Positions 35,502 to 45,287 of a stretch of 64,000 nucleotides of DNA are shown one piece after another. How positions within the stretch are numbered: position 1 is the first letter of the stretch; each line of letters starts with the position of its first letter. The DNA is taken from NCBI GenBank assembly GCA_030745875.1, contig JASLNT010000090.1:1-64000 (forward strand), read 5' to 3'. The notes beneath the pieces were generated by a model. The model was given only the letters and a program-made list of their open reading frames with translations. It did not search any database and was not told the DNA's origin. The position numbers and the translations under genes were made by a program. The stretch is from Phycisphaerae bacterium. GTDB taxonomy: Bacteria; Planctomycetota; Phycisphaerae; SM23-33.

Positions 35502-35987
35502 ATGACTGCTGAAGGTCAATCCGGATTGCCAGGCGCACAGGCTCTCGCCGATGCGATCGGTATGTACCTCTCCAGGGCGTATCCCGACGGTCCGAGCGAG
35601 CAGATCACCGAGAAATTCACCATGCCCGACGATGTCGACCTAGCCGACTGGCTGATCGGATCAGTTGGCGAACCGGAGCCCTCTGACGCGGATATCAGTT
35701 CGGTGCGGTCCATTGCGCTGCGGTTGGGAAATGCGATCTACCCGAACATGAAGCTGCGCCTGACTCGCCCTCCGGGTAATGATCTGTTTCTGCTGATGGT
35801 CGATTCTCACGATGTAATGCTGGCCGCCCCGCCCGGTTCTCCGGATCACCAGGCACTGGAGGAACTCAAATCCGCAAACGCTGCAATTCTGAGCGATATC
35901 ACCAGCGCGTGGGATGCGGCGGATCTGCCCACCGAACGCAACTTTCTCAGAGACAAGATCCGCCAAGCCAGAGGTCGCAGCGACTAG
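35502..35987 (+). CDS. hypothetical protein, 161 residues
   Basis: A soluble protein without signal peptide or membrane helix; Asp/Ala/Leu rich. A possible alpha/beta core is seen in KLRLTRPPGNDLFLLMVDSHDV. The frame begins at ATG 35502, preceded by a T-rich region lacking a clear ribosome site. It is followed 13 bases later by the URO-D-like gene on the same strand. I do not recognise the family. Confidence 0.6.
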   Translation: MTAEGQSGLPGAQALADAIGMYLSRAYPDGPSEQITEKFTMPDDVDLADWLIGSVGEPEPSDADISSVRSIALRLGNAIYPNMKLRLTRPPGNDLFLLMVDSHDVMLAAPPGSPDHQALEELKSANAAILSDITSAWDAADLPTERNFLRDKIRQARGRSD

Positions 35988-36000
35988 GGAGTTTTTTTGC

Positions 36001-37122
36001 ATGCCAATCACACCGTGTCGCGAACCGTGGAAATCCGAGATGACCGGCCGCCGACGGTTCATCAACCAGATGCACAGCGGAGCGTTCGATCGCAGCTTCA
36101 ACATGGAGTTCGGGTACTGGGCTGAGAACTTCCAGCAGTGGGACATTTTCGTCGATAACGGGATAACCAATAACGATCAGGCGGACATCTTCTTCAATTT
36201 CGATCGAATTGACGAACTTAGAGGGCCCGTCTGGATGCTTCCGCAGTTTGACGAGGAAGTGATCGAAGAGATCGATTCGCACAAGATAATCCGCAACGCC
36301 GATGGTTTGCTGGCCGAGGTGTTCGCAGACGGACGCAGCAGTATCCCGCATTTTCTCAAATCGTCGATAACCTGCCCCGACGATTGGAGGCGGGTCAAGG
36401 CCGAGCGTTTCAGCCTCGACCACCCCGCGCGCCGGATCGACGTCGAAGATGTGAAGCTGGCCCACCCGACCGATCGCGACTACCCGCTGGGTGTTCGGTG
36501 CGGATCGATGATCGGCAAGGTGCGGGACGCCTTGACGTTCGAGGGGCTTACCTGTGCGTGGTACGACTATCCGGAGATGGTCGAGGACATGGTTGAGACC
36601 GCATGCCTGCTGGTCGAGCAGTTCCTGGACCAGGTGCTCGGCGAGATCGACTTCGACTACGCCACCGGATGGGAGGATATCTGCTGCATCTCCGGTCCGC
36701 TGGTCACGATGGACATGTTCAGGAACGTAGTCGCCCCGCGATACAAACGCATCGGCGACAAGCTGCACGCCCACGGAATCGACATCTGGTACACCGACTG
36801 CGACGGCGACGTGCGCCCGCTGCTGCCGTACTTCCTGGAAGCGGGAATAAACTGCCTGTTCCCGTTCGAGGTGAACAGTTGCTGCACGCCGGGCGAACTG
36901 CTGGACCAGTACGACGGTGAGCTAATGATCATGGGCGGGGTCGACAAGATGCAGTTGGGGAAGGGACCTGAAGCGATCAGGAAATGCCTTGAAGCGCTTG
37001 ACCCGTACGTGCGGCGGGGCGGGTTCATACCGTTCTGCGATCACCGCTGCCCGCCGAATGTTACGCCCGAAGACTACATCTACTACCTGGATCTCAAAGA
37101 GAAGATGTGGGGTATGGGTTAG
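36001..37122 (+). CDS. uroporphyrinogen-decarboxylase-like protein (URO-D/MtaA type)
   Basis: 373 residues from ATG 36001 (GGGAG upstream). The barrel-fold signatures of the URO-D superfamily are visible: GRRRFINQMHSGAFDR at the N-terminus, DYATGWEDICCISGPLVT, and IWYTDCDGDVRPLLPYFLEAG with LFPFEVNSCCTPGEL. In anaerobes such proteins are often methyl-transferring or corrinoid-related rather than haem enzymes, and no corrinoid protein is encoded next to this one. Cysteine-rich spots (ICC, SCC, CDHRCPP) may ligate metal. True haem-pathway function is unlikely given the context. Confidence 0.8.
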   Translation: MPITPCREPWKSEMTGRRRFINQMHSGAFDRSFNMEFGYWAENFQQWDIFVDNGITNNDQADIFFNFDRIDELRGPVWMLPQFDEEVIEEIDSHKIIRNADGLLAEVFADGRSSIPHFLKSSITCPDDWRRVKAERFSLDHPARRIDVEDVKLAHPTDRDYPLGVRCGSMIGKVRDALTFEGLTCAWYDYPEMVEDMVETACLLVEQFLDQVLGEIDFDYATGWEDICCISGPLVTMDMFRNVVAPRYKRIGDKLHAHGIDIWYTDCDGDVRPLLPYFLEAGINCLFPFEVNSCCTPGELLDQYDGELMIMGGVDKMQLGKGPEAIRKCLEALDPYVRRGGFIPFCDHRCPPNVTPEDYIYYLDLKEKMWGMG

Positions 37123-37151
37123 TCATTCTCCGCTTCCCCGCGTCGAAACAC

Positions 37152-38045
37152 TCACGCCTGCTGCTTCCAGGGCGGAAGTTCGGGCAGGTGCGCCAGGAAC
37201 TCGTCGATGACCTTCTGTTCGTAGTCGCCGGCGTATTGTCCTGCGAAGAACTTGTCCAACGCTTCGTCGTGGAATCGCCGCCAGCTTTCTTCCTCGTGTC
37301 CCGGATTGATCGCGTAGAACAGCACTCCGTTGGCCTTGGCCGCCTTCATGTCGCCGGGGGCGTCGCCGATCATCAGGATCTTGTCCTGGTCGTACTTCCC
37401 GCACGCGGCGTATTTGAGGTGCTCTGTTTTGCTGCCCATCTCCTGCCCGCAGATCATTTCGACGTATTGCTCCAGATCGTGCTCCCGCCATTCCCTGTCC
37501 AACGCTTCAAAAGGCGTAGCCGACACCACCACCGCGTCGGCCCGATCGCCAATCTTCTCAATGCTCTCTCGAACGAATGCGAACGGGGGAACGTTCTTGC
37601 AGATGCGCTCGACGGTTGCATTTACCGATTGCGACCAGGTGAGCGCTCGTGTGAGCAGGGGGTCTCCGGTCTCAGCCACCGCTTTTTCGAGCGTCGGATT
37701 GCCCAGCCGCGTTTCTTCGGCGATCCACTTTCGCAACGGGTCAATGTTGGGGGGCGTGAAGTTGCGTCGATGAACTTCAGGTCGTTCGGCTATCAAGTCC
37801 AGGTCGCTTACCAGGGCGATGAATCTGTTCACGCCGCGCTGGCGACTGTACAGGTTTACGAATTCACAAGCCTCGCGGGCGTATCGGGCGACCGGTTGGA
37901 GGCCCCAATGTTCGATCACGTTGGGTGTGAAGCATTCCTTCTGTTTGATTTCCATCGAGTCGAACGCACAACCGTCGGAATCAATCCCGATAAAGAAATC
38001 CGCATTCTTGGGCAGCGCTTTCAACTGTTCAACATGGTCGCTCAT
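37152..38045 (-). CDS. HAD-superfamily hydrolase
   Basis: 297 residues from ATG 38045. Motif I is FFIGIDSDGCAFDSM (DxDG with the usual second Asp), motif II VVVSATPFEAL, motif III around HLKYAACGKYDQDKILMIGDAPGDMKAA (DxxxD). The cap region is helical. Substrate unknown. It lies between a URO-D-like gene and an SDR gene. Confidence 0.85.
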   Translation of the reverse strand: MSDHVEQLKALPKNADFFIGIDSDGCAFDSMEIKQKECFTPNVIEHWGLQPVARYAREACEFVNLYSRQRGVNRFIALVSDLDLIAERPEVHRRNFTPPNIDPLRKWIAEETRLGNPTLEKAVAETGDPLLTRALTWSQSVNATVERICKNVPPFAFVRESIEKIGDRADAVVVSATPFEALDREWREHDLEQYVEMICGQEMGSKTEHLKYAACGKYDQDKILMIGDAPGDMKAAKANGVLFYAINPGHEEESWRRFHDEALDKFFAGQYAGDYEQKVIDEFLAHLPELPPWKQQA

Positions 38046-38073
38046 TGCTCGTGTTCCAATCTCTTGTGGGGCG

Positions 38074-38889
38074 TTAAACTCCGGAAAAGGCGCTGAATCC
38101 CCCGTCCACGGGCACGACAATTCCAGTTACGAACTTCGCTGCGTCCGAGATCAGCCAGATCAGCGTTCCGACGAGTTCGTCGGCTTGTCCGTAACGGGCC
38201 ATCGGAGTGTGGTCGATTATCTGTTGGCCGCGCTCGGTGGCCGATCCGTCTTCGTTGGTCAGGAGGAAGCGGTTCTGCTCGGTCAGGAAGAATCCCGGCG
38301 CGATGGCGTTCACGCGGATATCGGTCGAATGATTCTGTGCGAGATTAACCGCGAGCCATTGGGTGAAGTTGCTGACGGCGGCCTTGGCGGCGGAGTATGC
38401 GGCTATTCGCGTGAGGGGGGTAAACGCGCTCATCGATGAGACGTTGATTATCACGCCCTGCCCGCGGTCCGCCAGGTGCTTGCCGACGGCCTGCGAAGGC
38501 AGGATTGTGCCCAGACAGTTCAACTCGAAGACCCATTTGACGGCTTGGGGGTCGAGGTCGAAGAACGTTTCGGGCGGGACGCACGTAGCCTCGCGTTTGT
38601 TTCCGCCTGCGCCGTTTATCAGCACGTCGATTCGCCCGAGTTGTTCGATTGTCTGTGCGACGGCGCCTGCGACGCTGTCTTTATCGAGCACGTTGCATTC
38701 TATTGCGATTGCTTTTCCGCCAGCGGCTGTGATCTGGTCGCAAACTTCGCGGGCTCCGGCGAGATTGTAGTCGAGTATTGCAATGTCGGCTCCGGTTTGG
38801 GCCAGCGATCTAGCCATCTGACCGCATAGAACGCCCGCTCCGCCGGTTATCGCTACGCATTTGCCCGTAATGTCAAAAAGATTGTCCAT
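38074..38889 (-). CDS. SDR oxidoreductase, mannonate/fructuronate-reductase-like
   Basis: 271 residues. Classical SDR with VAITGGAGVLCGQMARSLA, DVLINGAGGNKREAT and active site SSMSAFTPLTRIAAYSAAK. The insertion after NGAGGN with EATCVPPETFFDLD is typical of SDRs annotated as D-mannonate oxidoreductase. A sugar-acid role would fit the adjacent 6-phosphogluconate dehydrogenase, but this is inference. The start at 38889 is 7 bases after the 6-phosphogluconate dehydrogenase stop, so the two are an operon. Confidence 0.82.
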   Translation of the reverse strand: MDNLFDITGKCVAITGGAGVLCGQMARSLAQTGADIAILDYNLAGAREVCDQITAAGGKAIAIECNVLDKDSVAGAVAQTIEQLGRIDVLINGAGGNKREATCVPPETFFDLDPQAVKWVFELNCLGTILPSQAVGKHLADRGQGVIINVSSMSAFTPLTRIAAYSAAKAAVSNFTQWLAVNLAQNHSTDIRVNAIAPGFFLTEQNRFLLTNEDGSATERGQQIIDHTPMARYGQADELVGTLIWLISDAAKFVTGIVVPVDGGFSAFSGV

Positions 38890-38896
38890 GTGCGCC

Positions 38897-40351
38897 TCAG
38901 GCGTCGTAGGTGCTGGCGGTTATGTCTCCGCCTGTTCCAGTCCAGTTAGTGTGGAAGAACTCTCCACGGGGCTTGTCCAGGCGTTCGTATGTGTGTGCGC
39001 CGAAGTAGTCTCGCTGGGCCTGCAGCAGGTTCGCCGGCAGGCGCGCCGAGCGGTATCCGTCGTAGTACGCCAACGCCGAACTGAACGCCGGCACCGGCAC
39101 GCCGAGCTTGACCGCCTTAATAACCGTTCTCCGCCAGGCCGACTGGGCCTTGCGAATTGCGCTCTTGAAATACGTGTCCAGCAGCAGGTTCTTCGCCGGT
39201 TTGCGTTTCTTGAACGCGTCGCGGATCTTGCCCAGGAACTGGCTGCGGATGATGCACCCGCCTCTCCACATCAGTGCGATCCCGCCGTAGTTCAGGTTCC
39301 ACCCGTATTCTGCGGCCGCTGCTTCAAGCAATTGGTAACCCTGTGCGTACGAGACGATCTTACTTGCGTAGAGAGCCTGGCGGATGTCGTCTACAAACTT
39401 CTTCTTGTCGCCTTTGAAGGTCATTCTCGGGCCGCGCAGCTTCTCAGACGCCGCCACGCGCTCATCCTTCATCGCCGACAAGCACCTGGCGAACACCGCC
39501 TCTCCGATAAGCGTAAGGGGTTGTCCGAGGTCCAGGGCGGTGATCCCCGTCCACTTGCCCGTGCCTTTCTGCCCGGCGGTGTCGAGTATCATGTCGATCA
39601 TCGGGGCGCCGGTCTCATCGTCGGTTTTTCCGAGAATATCGCGAGTGATCTCAATCAGGTAGCTGTCGAGTTCGCCTTCGTTCCATTCGGCGAACACTTC
39701 GTGCATTTCAGCCGGAGTCATGCCTATTCGGCTCATCATGGCGTAGGCTTCGCAGATGAGCTGCATATCGCCGTATTCGATGCCGTTGTGGACCATTTTT
39801 ACGAAATGTCCGGCTCCGTTTTGCCCGACCCAGTCGCAGCACGGTTCGCCCGTGTCTGCTTTTGCGGACGTCGCCTGGAATATCTCTTTCACATGAGGCC
39901 AGGCCGCATCGCTCCCGCCGGGCATCATGCTGGGCCCGAATCTGGCGCCTTCCTCTCCGCCCGATACCCCCGTGCCGATGTAGAGCAGCCCTTTGGATTC
40001 GACGTATTCCGTGCGGCGGATGGTGTCGTTGAAGTTGCTGTTCCCTCCGTCGATGATGATGTCGCCCGGTTCGAGATGTTCGATGAGCATATCGATGAAG
40101 GCGTCCACCGCTGCGCCCGCTTTGACCAGCAGCATACAGCGACGGGGACGTTTCAACGCCGCTGCGAATTCTTCAATCGAGTGCGTGCCTATTATGTCGT
40201 CTCGATCTTTGGCCTGGCCGGCCTTGAAGGCGTCGACCTTGCTGACGGTCCGATTGAAGACCGCCACCGAGTAGCCCTTGTCGTTCATGTTCAGCACGAG
40301 ATTCTGGCCCATGACGGCCAGACCGATCAATCCAATATCCGCATCAGACAT
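38897..40351 (-). CDS. gnd: 6-phosphogluconate dehydrogenase, decarboxylating
   Basis: 484 residues from ATG 40351 (AAGGA nine bases upstream); longer N-terminal extensions are not supported. It oxidises and decarboxylates 6-phosphogluconate to ribulose 5-phosphate. The N-terminal Rossmann fold has [29 protein letters not shown] and [21 protein letters not shown] are the family signatures; [17 protein letters not shown] carries the catalytic Lys. Length is normal. Paired with an SDR sugar-acid reductase downstream. Confidence 0.95.
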   Translation of the reverse strand: MSDADIGLIGLAVMGQNLVLNMNDKGYSVAVFNRTVSKVDAFKAGQAKDRDDIIGTHSIEEFAAALKRPRRCMLLVKAGAAVDAFIDMLIEHLEPGDIIIDGGNSNFNDTIRRTEYVESKGLLYIGTGVSGGEEGARFGPSMMPGGSDAAWPHVKEIFQATSAKADTGEPCCDWVGQNGAGHFVKMVHNGIEYGDMQLICEAYAMMSRIGMTPAEMHEVFAEWNEGELDSYLIEITRDILGKTDDETGAPMIDMILDTAGQKGTGKWTGITALDLGQPLTLIGEAVFARCLSAMKDERVAASEKLRGPRMTFKGDKKKFVDDIRQALYASKIVSYAQGYQLLEAAAAEYGWNLNYGGIALMWRGGCIIRSQFLGKIRDAFKKRKPAKNLLLDTYFKSAIRKAQSAWRRTVIKAVKLGVPVPAFSSALAYYDGYRSARLPANLLQAQRDYFGAHTYERLDKPRGEFFHTNWTGTGGDITASTYDA

Positions 40352-40481
40352 AGTTATTTTCCTTTTAGGATCGCCAAAACGGCCATAATAGCGACCGTTT
40401 CGGGCAATGCAAGGCCTACTGAGGCTCCAGAGCGTTCTACAGTCCGGCGATGGGATGCTGTATAATGCCCGCGGGAGTATT

Positions 40482-41405
40482 ATGACCAACAACAGTACAG
40501 ACGCCGCTACAGGCTGGATATTCGATATCAAGAAGTTCGCCCTGCACGACGGACCGGGCATTCGTACGACCGTGTTCTTCAAAGGCTGCCCGCTTCGCTG
40601 CATCTGGTGTCACAATCCCGAATCGATCTCGTCGGGGGCGGAACTCAGCTTCTCGGTCGACAAATGCATCGGTTGCGGGGCCTGTATCGACAACTGTCCG
40701 AACGATGCGATGCGTATCGACGCCGGAGCCCGCACGTGCGATCGCGATTTATGCGTACGGTGCGGTAAGTGCGTTGACGGTTGTTTCTCCGGTGCGCTGG
40801 AGATGATCGGGCGTGAGGTCAGCGTTGAAGACGTAATGGTCGACGTGCGAAAAGACGCTCCGTTTTACCGAACGTCCGGCGGGGGGGTTACGATCTCGGG
40901 AGGCGAACCGCTCGTGCAGAGCGAGTTTGCCACCGCTCTTCTGCGACAGTGTCAGGCCGAAGGTTTTCACACTGCACTCGATACCAGCGGGCAGGGGGCG
41001 TGGGAGTCGCTGGAATCGACCGCCAGGCACGCCGATCTGGTGCTGTATGATCTGAAAGTAATCGATCCAGCCGCTCACGAAAAGCACACCGGCGTATCAA
41101 ACGATCTTATTCTTGATAACCTTCGTCGCCTGTGCGCCCTTGACGTGCCCGTCGAAATCCGCATGCCGATTGTCCCGGGCCTGAACGACTCGGCGCAGGA
41201 CATAGACGCCGCCGGCGAGTTCATAAGTTCTCTGGGCAACATTGCCTGTGTCAGGCTGCTTGCCTACCATCGTCTTGCAGCCGCGAAATACGAGCGACTT
41301 GGGCGCACAAGTCCCGCAGGCGATCTGGACTCGCCAAACGCCCGGCACATGGCGAATATCGCCAGGCAATTGGCGGGCTTCTCCCTTACGGTATTGGCCG
41401 AGTAG
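40482..41405 (+). CDS. glycyl-radical enzyme activating protein
   Basis: 307 residues from ATG 40482 (GGGAG five bases upstream). A radical-SAM protein of the PFL-activase type. [20 protein letters not shown] leads into CPLRCIWC (CxxxCxxC cluster). Two ferredoxin-like motifs follow, [12 protein letters not shown] and [11 protein letters not shown], then [11 protein letters not shown]. Such proteins install a glycyl radical on a partner enzyme. No glycyl-radical enzyme gene lies within this window, so the partner is distant. TATAAT at 40461-40466 may be its -10 element, implying a very short leader. Confidence 0.9.
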   Translation: MTNNSTDAATGWIFDIKKFALHDGPGIRTTVFFKGCPLRCIWCHNPESISSGAELSFSVDKCIGCGACIDNCPNDAMRIDAGARTCDRDLCVRCGKCVDGCFSGALEMIGREVSVEDVMVDVRKDAPFYRTSGGGVTISGGEPLVQSEFATALLRQCQAEGFHTALDTSGQGAWESLESTARHADLVLYDLKVIDPAAHEKHTGVSNDLILDNLRRLCALDVPVEIRMPIVPGLNDSAQDIDAAGEFISSLGNIACVRLLAYHRLAAAKYERLGRTSPAGDLDSPNARHMANIARQLAGFSLTVLAE

Positions 41406-41469
41406 GGAGGAACCCGCCCCGCGCAGGTTCCGCCCTCTCGGGCAATTCAGCGGCCTTCTCTTCCCTCTT

Positions 41470-43005
41470 CTATACTCTGCGCCGTTTGCGCCTCAGCAGC
41501 GCCAATCCTCCCAACGCCAGGAAACTTATCGTCGCCGGTTCCGGTGTGCTTTCCTTGACCGTCATGATAAGTTGGGCGTTGGGAATCGTTCCATAACTGA
41601 CCAGGAGTTGTTGATCCAGACCATTCTGGCGGATTGACGAAGTTCCCGCCAGGCCGGTAGCCGGATCAATGTAGTGAATGACCGCGCCTTCAGCCGCGTC
41701 AACCACTCCGTCGCCGTTGGCGTCGTTCCACACAAAACCCGTGACTGTCAGATAGTGGCCCCAGCCTTCGTCGACGATGAGGATTTCGACATCTTCGCAG
41801 GCGACCAGTTCGTCGTACAGGAATCGCCAACTTGGATGGAACAGCGGATCAACGCCGTCCTGGACCCAGCTGGGCTTGGGAATCCCCGGAGTCTCGGTCG
41901 CCGGTCGTCCCGGCCAGGCCCAGACTGCATCCATTTCGGCGCCGTAGACGGTCACTCCGGGCAACACGTTTTCCATGTACACCCATTTTCCGAATATTAA
42001 CATATCATCCCACGTACCGGCTGCGGTCGTGCTGCTGCCGCCGCCTATCGTTGGTTGGGTGTTCATGTGCTGTGGGTCGCCCAGTATCTGTGCTATGGCG
42101 ATCATGTCGTCGTACGAGTCGCCGAAGATTCCGTCACCGTCCAGGTCCTGTCCGTTTGAGGCTCCCGGGGGCACGAGATCTGTGCCAAACGTACCGGGAT
42201 ATTTGTTCTGGAGGTAGATGAAGGAATTCACCACTGCGGTCGGACCGCACATGTACTTTCCGCCGTTGGGTATGTCGTCCTGGTCCAGATTACCGTACAG
42301 CGCCTGATCCTTCTGTATGTCGTAGATCGTGCCGGTAGGGTTGTTGGGCACAAGTATCGTATGGGCTGCCGGAGTTCCCGCCGAGAACGTCCCGCCGTCA
42401 ACGCTCAATTCCGTAGAGATATCGAAGAAACTGTCGATTGAATAGTCACCGCCGCCCAGGTCGGTTATCTTCGTCAGGCCGGTCGATGCCTGGCTCAAAC
42501 TTTCCTGAATCGTAAAGGACGCCCCTCCGACATTGCCCGACAGGGACAGCGCGACCATCTCGGTGTCAAAATCCTGAACGGCTTCGCCTGGGTCGCGAGG
42601 CCCGGTCTCTACATGGGTAAGGACATTGAAAGCCGACCCAACGTGTGGAGCGCTCCCTCCCGGGATCTCTATTTCGTAAGTGATGTCGAAGAAGGAGTCG
42701 ATCGCGAAGGTCGTGTCTGTCTGCGCAGTGACTCTTGTATCAAAGAAGACGTCGAAGAAAGAATCTACAACAAAAGGGATTCCCGGAGCTGCAGGAGGAG
42801 CGGCGTCCGGGAGGATAGGCGTTACCGACGCGTCGGTTCCGGGGCTGGGCCTCATCGTGAACTTCGTCAGTATCCCTCCAGCATACGTGACGTCGCCCTG
42901 GAGCTGATAGGAAGAGCCCCCGCCGACCTGGTCGGCGATACCCTGCGTGGCGGTTATGCAGCAGGCGATCATTACCAATGTCATTGTCAGTGTCGTTTTC
43001 TTCAT
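41470..43005 (-). CDS. PEP-CTERM protein with DSFFD repeats and a C39-like peptidase domain
   Basis: 511 residues from ATG 43005. A signal peptide (1-24) is followed by three copies of a DSFFD motif (VVDSFFDVFFDT, AIDSFFDITYEI, SIDSFFDISTEL). After residue ~240 comes a papain-like/C39-type region with the likely nucleophile in KYMCGPTAVVNSFIYLQ and the His in WGHYLTVTGFVWND. The end is a PEP-CTERM signal (TPEPATISFLALGGLALLRR with an Arg tail), which directs processing by exosortase at the cell surface. Preceded by a conserved structured leader and promoter. Confidence 0.82.
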   Translation of the reverse strand: MKKTTLTMTLVMIACCITATQGIADQVGGGSSYQLQGDVTYAGGILTKFTMRPSPGTDASVTPILPDAAPPAAPGIPFVVDSFFDVFFDTRVTAQTDTTFAIDSFFDITYEIEIPGGSAPHVGSAFNVLTHVETGPRDPGEAVQDFDTEMVALSLSGNVGGASFTIQESLSQASTGLTKITDLGGGDYSIDSFFDISTELSVDGGTFSAGTPAAHTILVPNNPTGTIYDIQKDQALYGNLDQDDIPNGGKYMCGPTAVVNSFIYLQNKYPGTFGTDLVPPGASNGQDLDGDGIFGDSYDDMIAIAQILGDPQHMNTQPTIGGGSSTTAAGTWDDMLIFGKWVYMENVLPGVTVYGAEMDAVWAWPGRPATETPGIPKPSWVQDGVDPLFHPSWRFLYDELVACEDVEILIVDEGWGHYLTVTGFVWNDANGDGVVDAAEGAVIHYIDPATGLAGTSSIRQNGLDQQLLVSYGTIPNAQLIMTVKESTPEPATISFLALGGLALLRRKRRRV

Positions 43006-43255
43006 GTGTTTCTCCAATTGGTTCTCGTTGGGCGGTCATACCGCCGGGACTTGTGCTGTTGACCTGTTCCGGCCGAAATACGGACTGTCTCTATGTGCAG
43101 TGGTTGACGTTTCCGGTCGCGGGTGATTGGCCGGTGGCGACGGTGCATTCTCTCATATACCCATCCTTGTATTGCACGTTGCGGATTGTCGGGTCGGGAC
43201 GCTGTCGCAAGGGATGGTTGAAACCATCTGAAAGCGCAGCAGTCACGTTACCGAC

Positions 43256-43382
43256 GGGAACTTGGCCAGGGCGGCCTGGGCAGAAGGTGACCGAGCGAGT
43301 GTTCGCTCCTGCCCTCATCTCCTAATCGATGAATCTGCACCGAATATGACTCCGCCGCTCCCGAATGTAGCAGGTCAGAGCT
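43256..43382 (-). promoter_or_regulatory. conserved structured 5' leader, copy 1
   Basis: The RNA begins near AGCUCU (43377-43382). GGGAGC (43357-43362) can pair with GUUCCC (43256-43261). Inside are GGGCAG/CUGCCC, a GAGCGA/UCGCUC hairpin and a GGCC/GGCC hairpin. Two other copies share these helices. It lies in the roughly 375-base leader of the PEP-CTERM gene ending at 41470. Confidence 0.65.
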
Positions 43383-43388
43383 AACGTA

Positions 43389-43417
43389 ATTATAACGGCG
43401 GGAGGGCTGATGACCAA
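43389..43417 (-). promoter_or_regulatory. promoter of leader copy 1
   Basis: TTGGTC (43412-43417), 17 bases, perfect TATAAT (43389-43394), then 6 bases to the conserved AGCTCT. Confidence 0.75.
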
Positions 43418-43523
43418 GTAAAATGATCGGATAATGCATAAGACAGGGCGAAATTGTGTAACTAGGGTAAGTTACGGTCCGTTGGCGATATCGCCGATCA
43501 GCGAATCCCCGACGATACGAACA

Positions 43524-43558
43524 GCGGGCGGGCTCCTGCAATAACAGGGCCCGCCCGC
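43524..43558 (-). terminator. hairpin terminator after the second DSFFD protein gene
   Basis: A 10-bp GC stem (GCGGGCGGGC at 43524-43533 with 43549-43558) lies about 50 bases after the stop at 43608. The following minus-strand bases CTGTTCGT are only weakly T-rich. Confidence 0.5.
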
Positions 43559-43607
43559 CAGTACGTCCCAGAGCAATGTCGATTGCTCCGTTATGCTTAA
43601 CAGCTTC

Positions 43608-45287
43608 CTAGGCTTTACGACGTTTGCGTTTCAGCAGCGCCAAACCGCCCAACGCCAGGAGGCTCATTGTCGCCGGTTCGGGCACCGCCTCCAAGCCGCC
43701 GATGTTCTCTTCGGCCTGCACGTTCGGGAAGATGCCAATTACGCTGTTGGCGGTGTCCCAGACGAATCCGCCGTGATTCAGGAACTGCGCTCCGTTGGGT
43801 CCGTCGTCGAATTTCCAGACCCAAATCTCTCCACCGTCCAGGAGGATCGCGCCGGTGGCGTCTTTCAGCGTGTGAATGGTGAACAGGATGCTGTCGCCCG
43901 GACCGAATTCGTCGTCCTGCAGTTCGTCGTAGATCATCATTCCGTCGAGGTCCACGCGATGGTCATCTTCGGCGAGTTTAAGCAGGGGAGTGTCAATGGC
44001 GTCGCGAATCTGGTTAGCCATGATGTAGGGGAACACCAGATTGTTCACCGGATCGAATTTCCAGACGGCCGGCCGAGCGTTTCCTGTTGAATCCCACTCG
44101 TCGTTCGTCGAGAACATGATCGCATCGTCGCCTGTTCCCGGTCCTCCGCCTACGGGACCCGGCCTGACTTCAGGTCCCCAGACCTCGATGCCCGTCGGGC
44201 TCAGCCAGCGGTTCAAGTGGTCCGGAGATCCGCCTGCGAAAGTCTGCACCGCCACCGTGTGGATGTCGGAACCGAGGGGAGAACTGGGGATCACGCCTCT
44301 TGCCCATATTCCAGCCCCCGGTCCGCCTGCGGTCTGGTAATGAATGTTCTCGTAATCGGTCGGGACGGGAAGTACAGCGGCGCCGTCATCGATAGTCACC
44401 AGCAGCGCGACCTGATCGTTTACGACCTCGTGGAAGAAACGGTCCTTTATGTTTGCGATTGCGTCGACGTTCGTTCCCTGCTCCCAATCTACGTTGGTTG
44501 CGCTGCTGTAGTCGAAGGTGTCCCATGCGTTGCCCGTACCGTCCCATGCGATGTTCTGCATTGGGTCCATGGCCACCGGGGGAACCGGAGGAGCGTCGAT
44601 GTCGAGATGGTGGGAGTACTCCTTGCCGTGGACCTGTCTCGGAGACGGGACTCCGGTGGGGTAGACGCGCATCGGTGTTGGGCCGGAGCCTGGAATAGGT
44701 CCGCCCGTCCCGCCGCTTCCGGTAAAATCTATCGTGTAGGTGATGTCAAAAAAGCTGTCGACGTGGAACTGATCCTCGCCAAGATCGGTGGCCTTTGCGC
44801 CTCCGGGGGAAGGCAGGACGCCGATCACAACGGGCGTTCCGTTGACATTCCCACTCAATGACATCGAGACTATCTCAGTTTCAAATGTGCGTGTCTGCTC
44901 AAGCCTGGGGCCGGGCGTAACGTTCAGTTCCACGAATACATCGAAGAACGAGTCGACCTGCCATTGCCCGCCGCCGTCGACGCTGAGTTCCGTGAAGACG
45001 TCAAAGAAGGAATCGACCTGGTATGTTTCTCCGATATCCAGGCTTAGTTCCGTGAACACGTCGAAGAACGAGTCTACGGCTCCGATCGAATTCCCGGCGA
45101 GTTTGACCCCCGTCGCGTTGCCCCCGCTGCTCGGGGTCATGCCTGCGTCCCGCAGAATGGCTTGGGTGCCGTCGAATGTGACATTCGGACCGGTCAGCAA
45201 GAAGCTCCCGTCGGCGTGGGTATATTGCGGGGCCGCCAGGCAGCAGATGATTGTGATTAGGATCAGTATTTGTGTTGCGTTTCTCAT
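43608..45287 (-). CDS. PEP-CTERM protein with four DSFFD repeats
   Basis: 559 residues from ATG 45287 (GGAG seven bases upstream). After the signal peptide (1-25) come four DSFFD motifs: three in tandem (AVDSFFDVFTELSLD, QVDSFFDVFTELSVDGG, QVDSFFDVFVELNV) and one later (HVDSFFDITYTIDF). The segment ETEIVSMSLSGNV is shared with the neighbour at 41470-43005. The large C-terminal region has an Asp/His-rich part (EDDHRVDLDGMMIYDEL) without a recognised domain. The tail is PEPATMSLLALGGLALLKR plus basic residues. Probably cell-surface associated. Preceded by leader copy 2. Confidence 0.82.
   Translation of the reverse strand: MRNATQILILITIICCLAAPQYTHADGSFLLTGPNVTFDGTQAILRDAGMTPSSGGNATGVKLAGNSIGAVDSFFDVFTELSLDIGETYQVDSFFDVFTELSVDGGGQWQVDSFFDVFVELNVTPGPRLEQTRTFETEIVSMSLSGNVNGTPVVIGVLPSPGGAKATDLGEDQFHVDSFFDITYTIDFTGSGGTGGPIPGSGPTPMRVYPTGVPSPRQVHGKEYSHHLDIDAPPVPPVAMDPMQNIAWDGTGNAWDTFDYSSATNVDWEQGTNVDAIANIKDRFFHEVVNDQVALLVTIDDGAAVLPVPTDYENIHYQTAGGPGAGIWARGVIPSSPLGSDIHTVAVQTFAGGSPDHLNRWLSPTGIEVWGPEVRPGPVGGGPGTGDDAIMFSTNDEWDSTGNARPAVWKFDPVNNLVFPYIMANQIRDAIDTPLLKLAEDDHRVDLDGMMIYDELQDDEFGPGDSILFTIHTLKDATGAILLDGGEIWVWKFDDGPNGAQFLNHGGFVWDTANSVIGIFPNVQAEENIGGLEAVPEPATMSLLALGGLALLKRKRRKA

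Noticed and set aside
38861..40465. Long plus-strand frame opposite gnd
   Set aside because: Shadow of the 6-phosphogluconate dehydrogenase gene, low-complexity composition and no motifs.
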